64,000 bases of DNA from Pirellulales bacterium (GTDB lineage Bacteria > Planctomycetota > Planctomycetia > Pirellulales > Thermoguttaceae): contig JAFGRD010000100.1 of NCBI GenBank assembly GCA_016935315.1, forward strand, positions 62,001 through 126,000, given 5' to 3'. Both the position numbers and the translations under genes were made by a program. Below, piece by piece: positions 63,532 to 64,000 of this stretch (the stretch's first letter is position 1; each line of letters starts with the position of its first letter). The notes below the pieces were generated by a model. That model was not told where the DNA came from. It did no database searches and worked only from the letters and a program-made list of their open reading frames with translations.

Positions 63532-64000
63532 ATGTTTTCAGCGCGTGATCGAAAGTGCCGTTACCTCATCGGTTGTCTCTGGTTCGTTGCGATTGCCTGC
63601 CCGGGGCGAAGCATCGCGGCCGACGCACCATCGGCGCCGGCGCCAAACGAGACGCCGCAGATCGCGCCTTGGCGCGCGGCCTTCGGCGGCATCGACCTGG
63701 CCGATCTGCGGGCGACTTCGCCGCGGCCGATGCGGGGATATGCCGTGCGGATCGAGCTGGGGCACCCAGGCATCGAGTTCCTGGCCACTCCAGCCAACGG
63801 AACCGAACCCGGAGAAACCGACGGCACGAGAACCGGCACGTTCCTCTCGCAGCACGGGTGCCAGGTAGCCGTCAACGCGAGCCCCTTCGCCCCGATCCAT
63901 GCCGAGGAAGGCAAGCCCCAGGACGTCCACGGGCTGATGATCTCGCAAGGCAGCGTCGTGTCGGAGGCGAACGGCCGGCCGGCGCTGCTGATCACCAAGG
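63532..64000 (+). CDS. Phosphodiester glycosidase family protein (partial)
   Basis: The first ~156 codons of a gene running off the right edge. It has a signal peptide (LIGCLWFVAIACPGRSIAAD), then a region matching the NAGPA/DUF2233 family (pfam09992): YAVRIELGHPGIEFLATPAN, LSQHGCQVAVNASPFAPIHA and DVHGLMISQGSVVSEANGRP. Studied members uncover N-acetylglucosamine-1-phosphodiesters or cleave related sugar phosphodiesters. GGGAG precedes ATG 63532. Confidence 0.78.
   Translation, partial: MFSARDRKCRYLIGCLWFVAIACPGRSIAADAPSAPAPNETPQIAPWRAAFGGIDLADLRATSPRPMRGYAVRIELGHPGIEFLATPANGTEPGETDGTRTGTFLSQHGCQVAVNASPFAPIHAEEGKPQDVHGLMISQGSVVSEANGRPALLITK

Overview
The window is a high-GC chromosomal segment that looks like a planctomycete, probably of the order Pirellulales. 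This is inferred from family content: a DUF1559 'H-X9-DG' pilin-like protein, a LEPR-XLL-type export signal on a PKD/RTX giant, an 'NPYASP' small membrane protein, ThuA, DUF2961 (GH172), DUF5107-TPR and Tat-exported Gfo/Idh/MocA proteins, a DUF4912/Rho-N protein, a UVR-motif protein and a BBP2-type porin. No rRNA, tRNA or CRISPR array was seen. A database search would be needed to name a genus.

Layout. 1-1028 (minus): partial ribF and a UVR-motif gene. 1346-2491 (minus): DUF4912 protein. 3371-11355 (plus): a complete F-type ATP synthase operon, atpZ-atpI-atpB-E-F-H-A-G-D-C; the c and b subunits carry unusual signal-peptide-like N-terminal extensions. 11377-18998: small membrane protein, a large YfhO-like membrane protein, serine acetyltransferase, a membrane protein, a Tat-exported oxidoreductase and a HEAT-repeat protein closed by a strong terminator. 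19101-29141: S9 peptidase, DUF5107-TPR protein, membrane-anchored C26 amidohydrolase, ATP-grasp protein, ThuA protein and a PPDK regulatory protein. 29240-31291 (minus): folate/anthranilate-type pair pabA-pabB, with an IS3-family transposase remnant directly upstream and in frame with pabB. 31608-37817 (minus): six-hairpin glycosidase-like protein, GH172, EEP-family hydrolase and zinc alcohol dehydrogenase. 38095-40894 (plus): LysR regulator and a RACo-like 2Fe-2S/ASKHA protein. Then an IscA-like protein (minus), uronate isomerase and an outer-membrane porin.

45227-52243 (plus) is the most system-like part. It is one tightly packed operon: a GspE-type ATPase, three consecutive GspF-type platform proteins, three prepilin-like proteins (GspI/J/K-like) and a DUF1559 pseudopilin, followed by an ABC-F ATPase. 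It has the parts of a type II secretion or type IV pilus machine but no secretin, prepilin peptidase or GspG in this window. 54378-57158 adds a membrane protein with a degenerate GGDEF domain and a GAF-PAS-PilZ protein. 57281-64000 holds a ferredoxin-like protein, a Lys-rich membrane protein, a ketosynthase homologue that has lost its active-site Cys and a His, a PKD/RTX surface protein and a partial phosphodiester glycosidase.

Repeats. An imperfect palindrome of about 104 bp with TATTGA-type ends is present three times between genes (1048, 33726, 45003). There is also a perfect 4 x 23 bp tandem array after the uronate isomerase gene, and a triplicated 16-bp palindrome between ppsR and pabA.
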